Shown: piece after piece, positions 8,778 through 16,810 of the stretch | Layout: each line of letters starts with the position of its first letter | How positions within the stretch are numbered: position 1 is the stretch's first letter | Source of the DNA: Gehongia tenuis | Lineage (GTDB): Bacteria; Bacillota; Clostridia; Christensenellales; NSJ-53 | Assembly: GCF_014384795.1 (NCBI RefSeq) | Contig: NZ_JACRSR010000001.1 | Location: forward strand, 372,001-436,000 | DNA length: 64,000 bases | Reading direction: 5' to 3' | Position numbers and translations under genes: made by a program | The notes under the pieces: generated by a model | The model's database searches: none | What the model was told of the DNA's origin: nothing | The model's input: the letters and a program-made list of their open reading frames with translations, nothing else

Positions 8778-9036
8778 GCGGGCCGGGATCGCCGGCACTC
8801 CGCAAAGCCGACGTCTTCGCACCGACGCCCCGCACCGGCGCCCTCGCCGCCGTGTTTGCCGGCCGCTTTTTGGCCGGTCTTGCGCCAACCTAACTCATTT
8901 GAGGTAACCATTTCCTCCGCAATCGTTTACTATGGAAATATATAGACGCCTTCGGCGTTCCCATCTACCCTCTTTTCTTTGAGCCGGATATCCCGGCATC
9001 CCAATTTCTGATGACCCGGCGGCCCATCCCAATTTT
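8778..9036. other. Intergenic stretch without a gene
   Basis: No credible coding frame is seen. The first half is GC-rich and holds a small hairpin (GCCGGCC at 8858-8864 with GGCCGGT at 8872-8878). The second half is more AT-rich and leads into the promoter of the isomerase gene. Confidence 0.5.
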
Positions 9037-9064
9037 TTGTCAGCGCCACAGGACCAGGTACAAT
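9037..9064 (+). promoter_or_regulatory. Candidate promoter for the first isomerase gene
   Basis: TTGTCA at 9037-9042, a 16-nt spacer and TACAAT at 9059-9064, ending 21 nt before the start codon. Confidence 0.5.
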
Positions 9065-9085
9065 CGAATATGGAGGAGGATGCGT

Positions 9086-10060
9086 ATGAGATTAGGCATG
9101 TACTGTAACTACACGGAAAAAACGGCGGAATTTGCCAGCCGCGTCGGCTTTGAGAGCATGGAGCTGGCCGTATGGAGCCGGTCCACCGTCAATCCAAACA
9201 TCACGGACGGCGAGCTTGCCAGGGTGATGAAGGATCTGGAGAAGCGGGACATCGAGATCTCCGCCATTGGATGCTACCCGAACCACATCCATCCGGACAA
9301 GGAATTCGCGAAGGACAATCAGGCCTATTTCCACAAGGTGATCGATCTTGCCCACCGCATGGGGGTGACGGTCATCGGCACCCACGGCGGCAACGATTAT
9401 TTCAAATCCATTGAAGAGAATATTCCCGAATGGAAGGAATGCTTCTACAGCTACTGCGACCACGCCGCCAAGTACGGCGTTAAAATTGCCATCGAGAACT
9501 GCCCGATGGTGGACGTGAAGACCCAGTTCCGCAACAATCTCGCCTACAGCCCGGAGATCTGGGAGGTTTTGTTTGGCGTTTTGCCGGCGGAGAACCTGGG
9601 CCTTGAATTCGATCCCGCCCACATGATCTGGCAGGGCATCGACTACGTGCAGGCGGTCCTTGATTTCGGCCACAAGATCTTCCACGTGCACGCCAAGGAC
9701 GTGGAGGTCCGCCGCAAGCAGTGGGCGAAATACGGCATGTTCGGGCCCCAGATCGGCAACGACAAGTACAGGAAGGGCCCACGATCCGCCACCTGGTGCG
9801 CGGGCTGGGACCATCACTGGCGGGGCCGGGCCGTGGGCTGGGGCGACGTCAACTGGCCGAAGTTCATCTCCGCGCTGGTGGAGGTGGGCTACGAGGGCAA
9901 CATGGACGTGGAGCACGAGGATAAGGTCTTTTTGAAGCAGATGCTGGCCCAGCTGGACATCAGCGAGGAGCAGGACCTCATCAACAACTACAGCACCGAG
10001 GAGAACGGCCTCATCCTGGCCTACAACCATCTCCGGCCCCTGGTGCCGCCCCACAGATAG
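9086..10060 (+). CDS. Sugar phosphate isomerase/epimerase, TIM-barrel (first copy)
   Basis: The protein has 324 residues and a xylose-isomerase-like / AP-endonuclease-2 TIM-barrel fold. Metal and substrate residues can be seen in VIGTHGGND, IAIENCPM (Glu), LEFDPAHMIWQG (Asp-His), FHVHAKDVE (His) and MDVEHEDK (Glu). I choose the ATG at 9086, 7 nt after GGAGGAGG, because the paralog at 10409 begins with the same MRLGMYCNYTEKTAEFA at the same spacing. Relative to the paralog it has an insertion of about 15 residues between FGPQIG and HHWRGRAVGWGDV. The substrate is unknown; a sugar acid, keto-sugar or inositol derivative is usual for this family. Confidence 0.85.
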   Translation: MRLGMYCNYTEKTAEFASRVGFESMELAVWSRSTVNPNITDGELARVMKDLEKRDIEISAIGCYPNHIHPDKEFAKDNQAYFHKVIDLAHRMGVTVIGTHGGNDYFKSIEENIPEWKECFYSYCDHAAKYGVKIAIENCPMVDVKTQFRNNLAYSPEIWEVLFGVLPAENLGLEFDPAHMIWQGIDYVQAVLDFGHKIFHVHAKDVEVRRKQWAKYGMFGPQIGNDKYRKGPRSATWCAGWDHHWRGRAVGWGDVNWPKFISALVEVGYEGNMDVEHEDKVFLKQMLAQLDISEEQDLINNYSTEENGLILAYNHLRPLVPPHR

Positions 10061-10146
10061 CGGCCCGCCGGGCCTGGCCGGGCGCCGTTCCTGCCCCTTT
10101 ATTTGAGGGCCGCAATGGAGTACAATGGAAAAAAGGGGGCGGAGAC

Positions 10147-10389
10147 ATGAACATCGGCATGGCGGTGCGGGCACGGATTCTGCAGCTGTGCGGCGAGCGC
10201 GGCCTTACCATCAATCGCCTTTGCACCATCAGCGGCGTAAGCCAGTCCACCATCAACAACATCGTCAGCGGGCGCAACTACAGCGCCACGGTGGCCACCA
10301 TCAAAAAGCTCTGCGACGGGCTGGAGATCACCCTGGTCGAATTTTTCAGCGGCGAGGTGTTTCGGGACCTGGAGCAGGAAATTCAATAA
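10147..10389 (+). CDS. XRE-family helix-turn-helix regulator between the isomerases
   Basis: This small DNA-binding protein has 80 residues. ILQLCGERGLTINRLCTISGVSQSTINNIVSGRN is a helix-turn-helix of the Cro/CI-XRE type, with recognition helix SQSTINNIV, followed by a helix ending in LCDGLEITLVEFFSG. There is no sensor domain. A GGGGGCGGAGAC site precedes the ATG, and TACAAT lies about 25 nt upstream of the gene. It sits 86 nt after the first isomerase and 19 nt before the second, so it probably controls this locus; the effector is not evident. Confidence 0.8.
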   Translation: MNIGMAVRARILQLCGERGLTINRLCTISGVSQSTINNIVSGRNYSATVATIKKLCDGLEITLVEFFSGEVFRDLEQEIQ

Positions 10390-10408
10390 AGAACGAGGAG
10401 GATGACCC

Positions 10409-11341
10409 ATGAGATTAGGTATGTACTGCAACTACACGGAAAAGACCGCGGAGTTCGCGACCCGGGTGGGCTTTGAAAGCATGGAGCTGGCCGTATGGAG
10501 CCGGTCCACGGTGAACCCGAAGATCAGCGATGCCGACCTCGCCAAGGTGCTGAAGGATCTGGAGCACCGGGATATCGAAATCTCCGGCATCGGCTTTTAT
10601 CCCAACCACCTCCATCCCAACAAGCCGGAGGCGGAGGAAGCCCAGGCGTACATGTACGAGGTCATCGAGCTGGCCCGCCGCATGGGCGTGACGGTCATCG
10701 GCACCCACGGCGGCAACAACTACTTCAGATCCATCGAGGACAACATCCCCGAATGGAAGGAAGTGTTCTACGGCTACTGCGACAAGGCGGCGAAGTACGG
10801 CATCAAAATCGCCCTCGAGAACTGTCCCATGTGCGATTTCAAGACCATGTTCCGCAACAACCTGGCCTATAGTCCGGAGATCTGGGCGGTGCTGTTCGAC
10901 GTGCTGCCGGCGGAGAATCTGGGCCTCGAGTTCGATCCCGCTCACATGATCTGGCAGGGCCTCGACTATGTGCAGGCGGTTCTGGATTTCGGCGATAAGA
11001 TCTTCCATGTGCATGCCAAGGATGTGGAAGTGATGAAGAAGGAATGGGGCCGCTACGGCATGTTCGGACCCCAGTTCGGCGATCATCCCAAGCACTGGCG
11101 CGGCCGCTCCGTGGGCTGGGGCGACGTCGACTGGCCGAAGTTCATCTCCGCGCTGGTGGAGGTGGGCTACGACGGCAATATGGATGTGGAGCATGAGGAT
11201 AAGGTGTTCCTGAAGCAGATGCTGAAGGGCCTGGACCTGAGCGAGGAGCAGAACCTCATCAACAACTTCAGCACCGAGGAGAACGGCATGATCCTGGCCT
11301 ACAACCATCTTCGGCCCCTGGTGCCCCCCTACAAGCGCTGA
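10409..11341 (+). CDS. Sugar phosphate isomerase/epimerase, TIM-barrel (second copy)
   Basis: This 310-residue paralog of the gene at 9086 is nearly colinear, including IGTHGGNNYF, IALENCPM, LEFDPAHMIWQG, FHVHAKDVE and MDVEHEDK. It lacks the 15-residue insertion of the first copy (FGPQFGDHPKHWRGRSVGW here). GAGGAGG lies 7 nt before the ATG. High identity at both protein and DNA level points to a tandem duplication with the XRE gene caught between the copies. The two enzymes may work on related epimers or in successive steps. It ends at a clear terminator. Confidence 0.85.
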   Translation: MRLGMYCNYTEKTAEFATRVGFESMELAVWSRSTVNPKISDADLAKVLKDLEHRDIEISGIGFYPNHLHPNKPEAEEAQAYMYEVIELARRMGVTVIGTHGGNNYFRSIEDNIPEWKEVFYGYCDKAAKYGIKIALENCPMCDFKTMFRNNLAYSPEIWAVLFDVLPAENLGLEFDPAHMIWQGLDYVQAVLDFGDKIFHVHAKDVEVMKKEWGRYGMFGPQFGDHPKHWRGRSVGWGDVDWPKFISALVEVGYDGNMDVEHEDKVFLKQMLKGLDLSEEQNLINNFSTEENGMILAYNHLRPLVPPYKR

Positions 11342-11358
11342 TTTTCCTAACCCCCTGT

Positions 11359-11394
11359 ATCCGGCATCGGCAGCCCGCTGATGCCGGATTTTAT
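11359..11394 (+). terminator. Terminator after the isomerase locus
   Basis: ATCCGGCATC (11359-11368) pairs perfectly with GATGCCGGAT (11380-11389), followed by TTTTATT. Confidence 0.85.
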
Positions 11395-11568
11395 TGTCCC
11401 GCCCCGTACCGGCGCATTTTTGATTCCGCCCCGGCAGGACCCGCTCCCCGCCCGTGACCAGCCGCTGGAACGGCGGGACCGCAGGCGCCGGTCTTTTGCC
11501 ACGGGCGCCGCGCCTCGCACGTTTGCGCTGGTCTTTCGCCGCCCGGTCCCCGGCCCTGCCTCCCCGGG

Positions 11569-11646
11569 CCCTTCGGGTTTAGGAAACTCGCTTTGGCTCC
11601 TTTCCTCTGACCCTTCGGGTTTGGGAAACCTTCCGCTTTCCTCTGA
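11569..11646. repeat. Short direct repeat in the isomerase-ECF spacer
   Basis: Two adjacent units (11569-11610 and 11611-11646) both start CCCTTCGGGTTT, continue RGGAAAC and end TTTCCTCTGA. The second is 6 bp shorter. The rest of the 388-nt spacer is GC-rich sequence without a gene. TATGAT at 11697-11702 is a possible -10 for the next gene. Confidence 0.6.
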
Positions 11647-11729
11647 CCCCTTAAAAAATATCAAAACTGGCACTTACGCAAAGGACACAGAACTGCTATG
11701 ATGATTACCATGAAAAAGGAGGTCATCCT

Positions 11730-12269
11730 ATGCAGCGAGACAAAATGCGTGCGCTCACGCTGACGGCGCTGTTCACGGCGCTGGTTTTCGTGGGCACCTA
11801 TGTGGTGAAAATACCCCTGCCCTTCGGCTACACCCATATCGGCGATTCCATGATCTTTTTGGCGGTCATGGTTCTGGGCTGGAAGCGGGGCGCGGCGGCG
11901 GGCGCGGTGGGCGCGGCGCTGGCCGATCTCATCGGTGGGTTTGCCGTGTGGGCGGTGCCCACCCTCATCGCCAAGGCGGCGATGGCGGCGGCGCTGGGCC
12001 TGATGCTGAACCGCCGTCCCTTCGGCCTGCGGGGCCGGGCCCTTTGGATCGTCGGTGCGGCGGCGAGCGCCATCGTCCATGCGGCTGTTTACACCCTGGC
12101 CACCCTTCTCATCTACGGCGGTCCGGCCGCCATCACCATGCTGCCGGCGGAGCTGATGCAGTCGGCGGTGGGCATGGCCGTGGCCTTTGTGCTGGCGGAG
12201 GCGCTCCAGAAAACGGCGCTGGCGGAAAGCTTCGCCTACACCACCCATGGGAAGGAGGCGGGGGCGTGA
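11730..12269 (+). CDS. ECF transporter S component
   Basis: This hydrophobic protein has 179 residues and about five to six membrane helices. Its start (MRALTLTALFTALVFVGTYVVKIPLP) is typical of substrate-binding S components of energy-coupling-factor vitamin transporters. HIGDSMIFLAVMVLGWKRGAAAGAVGAALADLIGG matches the conserved H-x-G-D/gly-rich segment of the ECF S family. It would capture a vitamin or metabolite and dock with a shared EcfAAT module, which is not in this window. AAAGGAGG precedes the ATG. The substrate cannot be assigned. The stop overlaps the start of a decayed amidohydrolase gene. Confidence 0.85.
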   Translation: MQRDKMRALTLTALFTALVFVGTYVVKIPLPFGYTHIGDSMIFLAVMVLGWKRGAAAGAVGAALADLIGGFAVWAVPTLIAKAAMAAALGLMLNRRPFGLRGRALWIVGAAASAIVHAAVYTLATLLIYGGPAAITMLPAELMQSAVGMAVAFVLAEALQKTALAESFAYTTHGKEAGA

Positions 12270-12654
12270 AGGATACCTTTAAAAAGATCGACGCCCACAG
12301 CCATGTGGGGGAGCTTGGCGGCTGGGCGTCCGCATCTCACCGGAGCGATCGCCCAGATGGACGAATACGGGATTGAAAAGACGCTGATCGCCACCTATCC
12401 GCTGGAAGAGAGCATAGCGGCGGTGGAACGCTGGCCCGAGCGGCTCCTGGGCGCGGCCTGGGTGAACCCCATGGAGGGGGAGAAGGCGGTGCGCGAGGCC
12501 CGGGACGCCATCAAGAACCACGGCTTCAAAGCGGTGAAGCTCCATCCGCTGTTCCATGCCTATCTGCCGAACGAGGCGGCGGTGTTTCCGGTGGGCACTG
12601 GTGAGCGGTCTCACCGAAGCCGCCCTGCGGGACCTGTTCCCTAACGACGCACCC
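12266..12654 (+). pseudogene. Amidohydrolase remnant, frameshifted and internally deleted
   Basis: A GTG at 12266 overlaps the ECF gene stop (GTGA) and follows AAGGAGG. The frame reads VKDTFKKIDAHSHVGELGGW, the N-terminus of a metal-dependent amidohydrolase (D-A-H-x-H metal motif), then leaves homology and stops at 12376. From about 12330 the +1 frame continues the family sequence: AIAQMDEYGIEKTLIATYPL, then GAAWVNPMEGEKAVREA and GFKAVKLHPLFHAYLPNE. Near 12592 the frame changes again, to LVSGLTEAALRDLFPNDA, which resembles the family's C-terminus. At least one frameshift and loss of the middle third are needed to explain this, as the family is usually 250-300 residues. The C-terminal match is tentative. 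Confidence 0.65.
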
Positions 12655-12744
12655 CTTTGGCCCGGCCTTTCCCTCATTTGCGGGGTGATCATTTGCCGGC
12701 CTCCCGAATATACTGTTCTTTGCGACGAATAGGGAGGGATGGGT

Positions 12745-12978
12745 ATGCGGATCAGAAAATGCCAGGATCTTGCGAAGCTGGAGGCCTACGGCTTCATTCT
12801 GGACATCGACGGGGAGTTCTACAATTATTTTACCGGCCACAGCTACACCGTTTCCGTGGAGGTGCAGACCCGGCGGGTGGAGGTGCTGAAGAGCCGCCGG
12901 GACGGCACCTTCACCACCAGGGACGGCGCCCTGCTGGCGCGGCTGGCCCAGGATGGGCTGCTGGAGGCGCGCCCCTGA
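12745..12978 (+). CDS. Hypothetical protein, 77 residues
   Basis: This small soluble protein starts MRIRKCQDLAKLEAYGFILD. An ATG six bases upstream (12739) is in frame, but it touches the AGGGAGGG site, so 12745 is preferred. The middle (GEFYNYFTGHSYTVSVEVQTRRVEVLK) looks like antiparallel beta strands, followed by a short helix (GALLARLAQDGLLEA). I do not recognise a family. It ends directly before a bidirectional terminator. Confidence 0.6.
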   Translation: MRIRKCQDLAKLEAYGFILDIDGEFYNYFTGHSYTVSVEVQTRRVEVLKSRRDGTFTTRDGALLARLAQDGLLEARP

Positions 12979-12983
12979 GCATG

Positions 12984-13020
12984 AAAAAAACGTCCGGTAC
13001 CTGGATGCCGGGCGTTTTTT
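12984..13020. terminator. Bidirectional terminator
   Basis: A run of A7 before CGTCCGGTA and T6 after TGCCGGGCG form one hairpin that works in both directions. It separates the convergent gene at 12745 and the PAS gene. Confidence 0.85.
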
Positions 13021-13033
13021 CATGGGCAGAGGC

Positions 13034-13378
13034 CTACTTTTGCAGATTGAGCTCGAAGCGTTCAAAATAGCCCACCAGCTCGCCGTTCTCGTCCCGCACG
13101 GGGTTGAGGTAGTAGCGGCGGTTTTTGATGTTCACGCCGATGTAGATCTCGTTGCCGTGGTTTTTCAGCTTTTCCACGGCGGCCCGGATCTTTTCGGCGG
13201 AGGCCGGCTGGTGGCAATCGAACAGGGATCTGCCGATGAGATCCCGGTAGCCCCGCTCCTCGTAGTAGTGATAGCGGGCCATGCGGTTCATGTAACGGAT
13301 GATGTGATCCGTGTCCACGAACACGATGGGGTAGGGATAGGCGTCCAATATGAGGGAAAGCATCCGCTCTCGTTCCAT
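13034..13378 (-). CDS. PAS-domain protein, 114 residues
   Basis: The protein is almost only a PAS domain: ILDAYPYPIVFVDTDHIIRYMN is the first strand-helix pair, GRSLFDCH follows the F-helix, and NRRYYLNPVRDENGELVGYFERFEL forms the last strands. There is no output domain, membrane segment or signal peptide. It may act as a stand-alone sensor or dimerise with another PAS protein; the ligand is unknown. AAAGGAGTCG precedes the ATG at 13378. It is transcribed toward, and stops at, the shared terminator. Confidence 0.85.
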   Translation of the reverse strand: MERERMLSLILDAYPYPIVFVDTDHIIRYMNRMARYHYYEERGYRDLIGRSLFDCHQPASAEKIRAAVEKLKNHGNEIYIGVNIKNRRYYLNPVRDENGELVGYFERFELNLQK

Positions 13379-13469
13379 GGCTGCACGACTCCTTTCTTAT
13401 GCCTTCCAGTGTACCACCGGCGGCCCCGTTTGTACATCCCGGCCCTCCCCCGGGAAATCGATTCATCCG

Positions 13470-13498
13470 TTGACGTTTGGGACAGAATGGAATAGGAT
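13470..13498 (+). promoter_or_regulatory. Promoter for the DUF2156-acetyltransferase pair
   Basis: TTGACG (13470-13475), a 17-nt spacer and TAGGAT (13493-13498), 36 nt before the start codon. Confidence 0.65.
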
Positions 13499-13534
13499 AG
13501 ATTCAAGAAAAATAAAAAAGGGAAGAGGGTATGT

Positions 13535-14452
13535 ATGCTAGCGTTTAAAGACCTCCAAATGAGCGACAAGAAGATGTTCGACGAGTACTGTGGGATGTGG
13601 AGGATCGAGAATTCGGAGCTGTCCTTTCCCAGCCTGTACATCTGGCGGGGCAGCGGCATGGTTCAGTGGGCGGAAGAGGACGGCGTTTTGTTCATCAAGA
13701 TCAAATGGGGCGTGCTGGAGGGCCCGGAGCATTTCTACGCGCTCATTCCCCGATGCGACCAGCCCCTTTGCGGGGCCATGCAGAAGGCGGTGGACTACTG
13801 CCGGGAACAGCGGATTCCTTTTGTGATGCGGGGCGTGCCGCAATGGCTGTACGAGATGATCGTGCGGGACTGCCCGGATCAATATGTTATCGAGGAGGAC
13901 CGGGATAACTTCGACTACGTGTACCGCTGGGAGGATCTGGCGGAACTCAAGGGCAAGAAGTATCACGGCAAAAGGAATCATATCAACAAGTTTCTGCAGG
14001 AGTACAGCTACGAGTACCTGCCCCTCACCGCCGATCTGGTGGGGGACTGCAAGGAAGTCTATCTCAAGTGGATGGACGAGAAGAGCGAGGACGAGCTGGG
14101 CCCCGCCATCGAGGCGGAGCGCATGGCCACCTGGGAGGCGCTGGACCATTTTGAGGAGCTTTCCATGGTGGGCGGCGTGATCAAGGTGAACGGCCGGGTG
14201 GAGGCCTTCAGCCTCGGGGAATTCATGAAGAAGCCGGGCTGGGCGGTGGTGCACATCGAGAAGGCCAACAGCGAGATTCCCGGGCTGTATCCCCTCATCA
14301 ACCAGCAGTTTGTGATCCACGCCCTTGCCGGCGCGGAGTTTGTCAACCGGGAGGAGGATATGGGCCTTGAAGGGCTCAGGAAGGCCAAGCTGTCCTACCA
14401 GCCGGCGGAGATGGTGAAAAAGTACGTGGTGACCCTGAAGGAGGACGCATGA
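13535..14452 (+). CDS. DUF2156 / phosphatidylglycerol lysyltransferase-like protein
   Basis: This 305-residue soluble protein has the double-GNAT fold of the C-terminal domain of MprF and of DUF2156 proteins. It lacks MprF's membrane flippase half. Typical stretches are LSFPSLYIWRG, DNFDYVYRWEDLAELKGKKY, GKRNHINKFLQEY and GLYPLINQQFVIH...FVNREEDMGLEGLRKAKLSY. Family members transfer aminoacyl or acyl groups to lipids or peptides, but the substrate of these short clostridial forms is not established. The stop overlaps the next gene by 4 nt (ATGA), so the two are co-translated. Confidence 0.8.
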   Translation: MLAFKDLQMSDKKMFDEYCGMWRIENSELSFPSLYIWRGSGMVQWAEEDGVLFIKIKWGVLEGPEHFYALIPRCDQPLCGAMQKAVDYCREQRIPFVMRGVPQWLYEMIVRDCPDQYVIEEDRDNFDYVYRWEDLAELKGKKYHGKRNHINKFLQEYSYEYLPLTADLVGDCKEVYLKWMDEKSEDELGPAIEAERMATWEALDHFEELSMVGGVIKVNGRVEAFSLGEFMKKPGWAVVHIEKANSEIPGLYPLINQQFVIHALAGAEFVNREEDMGLEGLRKAKLSYQPAEMVKKYVVTLKEDA

Positions 14453-15675
14453 ACATCCGGCCCTTGACGGAAGGGGACCTGCCCCAGTGCCGGTCCCTTT
14501 GGAGCTACTGTTTTCAGGACGACGAGGCCTTTCTGGACCTCTATTTCGGCACGTATTTTGAGGACGGCGGGGGCATCGGGGCCTTCGAGGGGGACGAGCT
14601 CATTGGCCAGGTGCTGTTCACGCCGTACCGGCTCCAGGTGCGGGGCCGGGCGCTTCCCGCGAAGTTTCTGTGCGGCGTATCGGTGTGGCCGGAGCGCCGG
14701 GGCGGCGGCGTGACCACGAAGCTCATGGCGGCGGCTCTCGCGGCCCTCCGGGCGGAGGGCGTCCCCATCGCGCCCCTTTCGCCCTTCAGCCCGGACTTCT
14801 ACCGAAGATATGGGTTTGAGGTGCTGGCTTCGGGCTACCAGGGGGCGTGCGAGCTTTCCAGGATCACCGCCCGGCCGGGCGGGGGGGAGCGGTTCGTGCG
14901 GGATCCGGGAACGCCCGCCATGCTTCAGGCCTACCGGGCCTTTGCGAAAAATTATGGCGGCGTGATCCTGCGGGACGAGAAGGAAATGGACTACGTGATG
15001 GGGGACAACGCCCTGGAGGGCGGCTCGGCGGTGGCCCTGCTCCGCGGCGGCCGGGAAGCCCCGGCGGGCTCCGGCACGCCCGGCGGCTCCGGCGACCCTG
15101 GGACCGGGACTCCCGGCGGCTCCGGCACGTCCGGCGGCTCCGGCGACCCATGGGCGGGCTACCTCCTGTACCGCATCACGCCGGAGGGCGTGAGGGTGCG
15201 GGAGATGGTCTATGCCGATCCCCTGGCCCGGCAGAGCCTTCTCGCCTTCCTCGCCTCCCACTACTCCACGGCGAAGCGGGCGGTCTGGCGGGAGCCGGGC
15301 GTGGCCATGATGGATCAGGGCTTCGGCGACGGGCGGGGGATCTTCACCCTCCAGCCCGAGGGCATGTACCGGGTGGTGGACGTGGAAAAGGCGGTGGCGG
15401 CCCTCGCCCTTCCCGAGCCGGAGCGGCCCTTCACCCTGCGGGTGCGGGACAGCCGGGCGCCCTGGAACGACGGCGTGTTCCGCTTTTCCGGGGAAAAGGG
15501 GCGCATGAGCGCCCGGCCGGCCTACGAGAAGCCGGAGGGGGAGCTCGATATCGGCGCGTTCACCGCCTATTTGATGGGCGGCTTCACACCGGCGGAGCTC
15601 CGTGCGGCGGGCCGCCTCAGGGGCGGGCTGCCGGAGCTTTCCCGCGAGCGTGTTTTCATGTGGGAAACCTACTGA
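14449..15675 (+). CDS. GNAT acetyltransferase, Eis-like, with low-complexity insert
   Basis: The protein has 408 residues. An N-terminal GNAT domain (MNIRPLTEGDLPQCRSLWSYCF, and the acetyl-CoA loop SVWPERRGGGVTTKLMAAALAAL) is followed by a second GNAT-like domain and a sterol-carrier-like C-terminus (FTLRVRDSRAPWNDGVFRF...AFTAYLMGG), the order seen in Eis-type acetyltransferases. Within the second domain, about residues 204-236 are a Gly-Ser-Pro-Thr stretch encoded by imperfect GGCTCCGGC repeats at 15066-15150, probably a surface-loop expansion. It overlaps the DUF2156 gene. The acceptor amine is unknown. Confidence 0.85.
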   Translation: MNIRPLTEGDLPQCRSLWSYCFQDDEAFLDLYFGTYFEDGGGIGAFEGDELIGQVLFTPYRLQVRGRALPAKFLCGVSVWPERRGGGVTTKLMAAALAALRAEGVPIAPLSPFSPDFYRRYGFEVLASGYQGACELSRITARPGGGERFVRDPGTPAMLQAYRAFAKNYGGVILRDEKEMDYVMGDNALEGGSAVALLRGGREAPAGSGTPGGSGDPGTGTPGGSGTSGGSGDPWAGYLLYRITPEGVRVREMVYADPLARQSLLAFLASHYSTAKRAVWREPGVAMMDQGFGDGRGIFTLQPEGMYRVVDVEKAVAALALPEPERPFTLRVRDSRAPWNDGVFRFSGEKGRMSARPAYEKPEGELDIGAFTAYLMGGFTPAELRAAGRLRGGLPELSRERVFMWETY

Positions 15676-15801
15676 TCCCGGTGCGGCGGCGGGCTGTCCG
15701 CCGCGGCCTTAGACTGCCCCGTAAAGCGAAGAAAAATGGAGAAATCAGGAGCATTCGGGCGTTCATGCCGTTTGTTTCGGGCTGAGGCCCTGAAAAATGG
15801 A

Positions 15802-15830
15802 TTCACGTTTCGCTGGGCAAGGAGTATGAT
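15802..15830 (+). promoter_or_regulatory. Candidate promoter of the ATP synthase operon
   Basis: TTCACG (15802-15807), a 17-nt spacer and TATGAT (15825-15830) lie just before the first small gene of the operon. Confidence 0.6.
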
Positions 15831-15852
15831 CTAACGATAGGAGATGAGTGCA

Positions 15853-16110
15853 ATGGAGATTTTGGCCCTTATCGTGGGCGCGGTCCTCGGCGTGCTCAAC
15901 TTTTGGACCCTCAAAAGGTTCATTTTCGGCGGGAAAGCCAAGTGGGTGCACTGGGTGATCCTGCCGGCGAGCTTCGGGCTCATTCTCGCCGCGGGGCTGC
16001 TCCTGCCGGCGGCCATTCTCATCCGCCTTGCCATCGGCATGGTGGCGGGGCTCATCGTGATGAGCATAGCGGCCGTGATCCAGCTTAAAAGGAAAGAGGG
16101 AGGATCATGA
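15853..16110 (+). CDS. Small membrane protein in the atpI position
   Basis: This 85-residue hydrophobic protein has three to four predicted membrane segments (MEILALIVGAVLGVLNFWTL, VILPASFGLILAAGLLLPAA, LIRLAIGMVAGLIVMSIAAV) and a short basic tail. It directly precedes atpB and overlaps it by 4 nt. By size, topology and place it corresponds to AtpI/UncI, a factor linked to c-ring assembly, though the sequence is too short and divergent to be sure. I prefer the ATG at 15853, 9 nt after TAGGAG; an in-frame ATG at 15844 touches that site. Confidence 0.65.
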   Translation: MEILALIVGAVLGVLNFWTLKRFIFGGKAKWVHWVILPASFGLILAAGLLLPAAILIRLAIGMVAGLIVMSIAAVIQLKRKEGGS

Positions 16111-16781
16111 ATTTCGAAATCAACCCGTCCACGGTGCATCTGCCCATCTTTGGGGGCGTCGACGTGGACAACACCCTTCTCGCCATGTGGATTGTCATGG
16201 CGCTTTTGACGGTGGCGGCGCTCGCCCTGCGCATCTTCGTGCTGCCCCGCTTCAAGGAGCGGCCGAAGGGTTTCCAGAACGTTTTGGAGCTGGTGGTGGA
16301 AACGGCCACCAAGTTCACGAACGACAAGGTGGGCGCCCGGGACGGCCGGATTCTGGCGCCCTACTTCTTCACGCTGGCGGTGCTGCTGTTTAGCTGCGGG
16401 CTGTCCGAACTCATCGGGCTTCGGAACCCCCTCACCGACATGAACCTGACGGTGGCCCTCGCGGTGATCTCCTTTCTTCTCATCAACATCTTCGGCATCT
16501 GGAGAAAGGGCGTGTGGGGGAGGATCAAGTCCCTGGCAAAGCCCAACCCCATCCTTTTGCCCATCAAGGTCATCACCGACCTTGCGGTGCCGGTGTCCCT
16601 GGCCTGCCGGCTTTTTGGCAGCATGCTGGGGGGCTACATCATCATGGAGATGATCACCGAGTTCGTGCCGGTCCTGGCGCCGGCGGTTTTGAGTCTGTAC
16701 TTCACGTTCTTCCATGTGGGGATCCAGACCTTCCTGTTTATAACGTTATCCCTAACGTTTATAGAAGAAGCCACCGAATAG
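16107..16781 (+). CDS. atpB: ATP synthase F0 subunit a
   Basis: This 224-residue membrane subunit forms the ion half-channels against the c-ring. The essential arginine lies at R168 in SLACRLFGSMLGGY. The last helices (FHVGIQTFLFITLSLTFIEEA) match the family C-terminus. The length is near the usual 220-270. The start overlaps the stop of the small upstream gene (ATGA). Confidence 0.95.
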   Translation: MNFEINPSTVHLPIFGGVDVDNTLLAMWIVMALLTVAALALRIFVLPRFKERPKGFQNVLELVVETATKFTNDKVGARDGRILAPYFFTLAVLLFSCGLSELIGLRNPLTDMNLTVALAVISFLLINIFGIWRKGVWGRIKSLAKPNPILLPIKVITDLAVPVSLACRLFGSMLGGYIIMEMITEFVPVLAPAVLSLYFTFFHVGIQTFLFITLSLTFIEEATE

Positions 16782-16810
16782 GCGGCAAATATGATTGAGG
16801 AGTGATTTGA

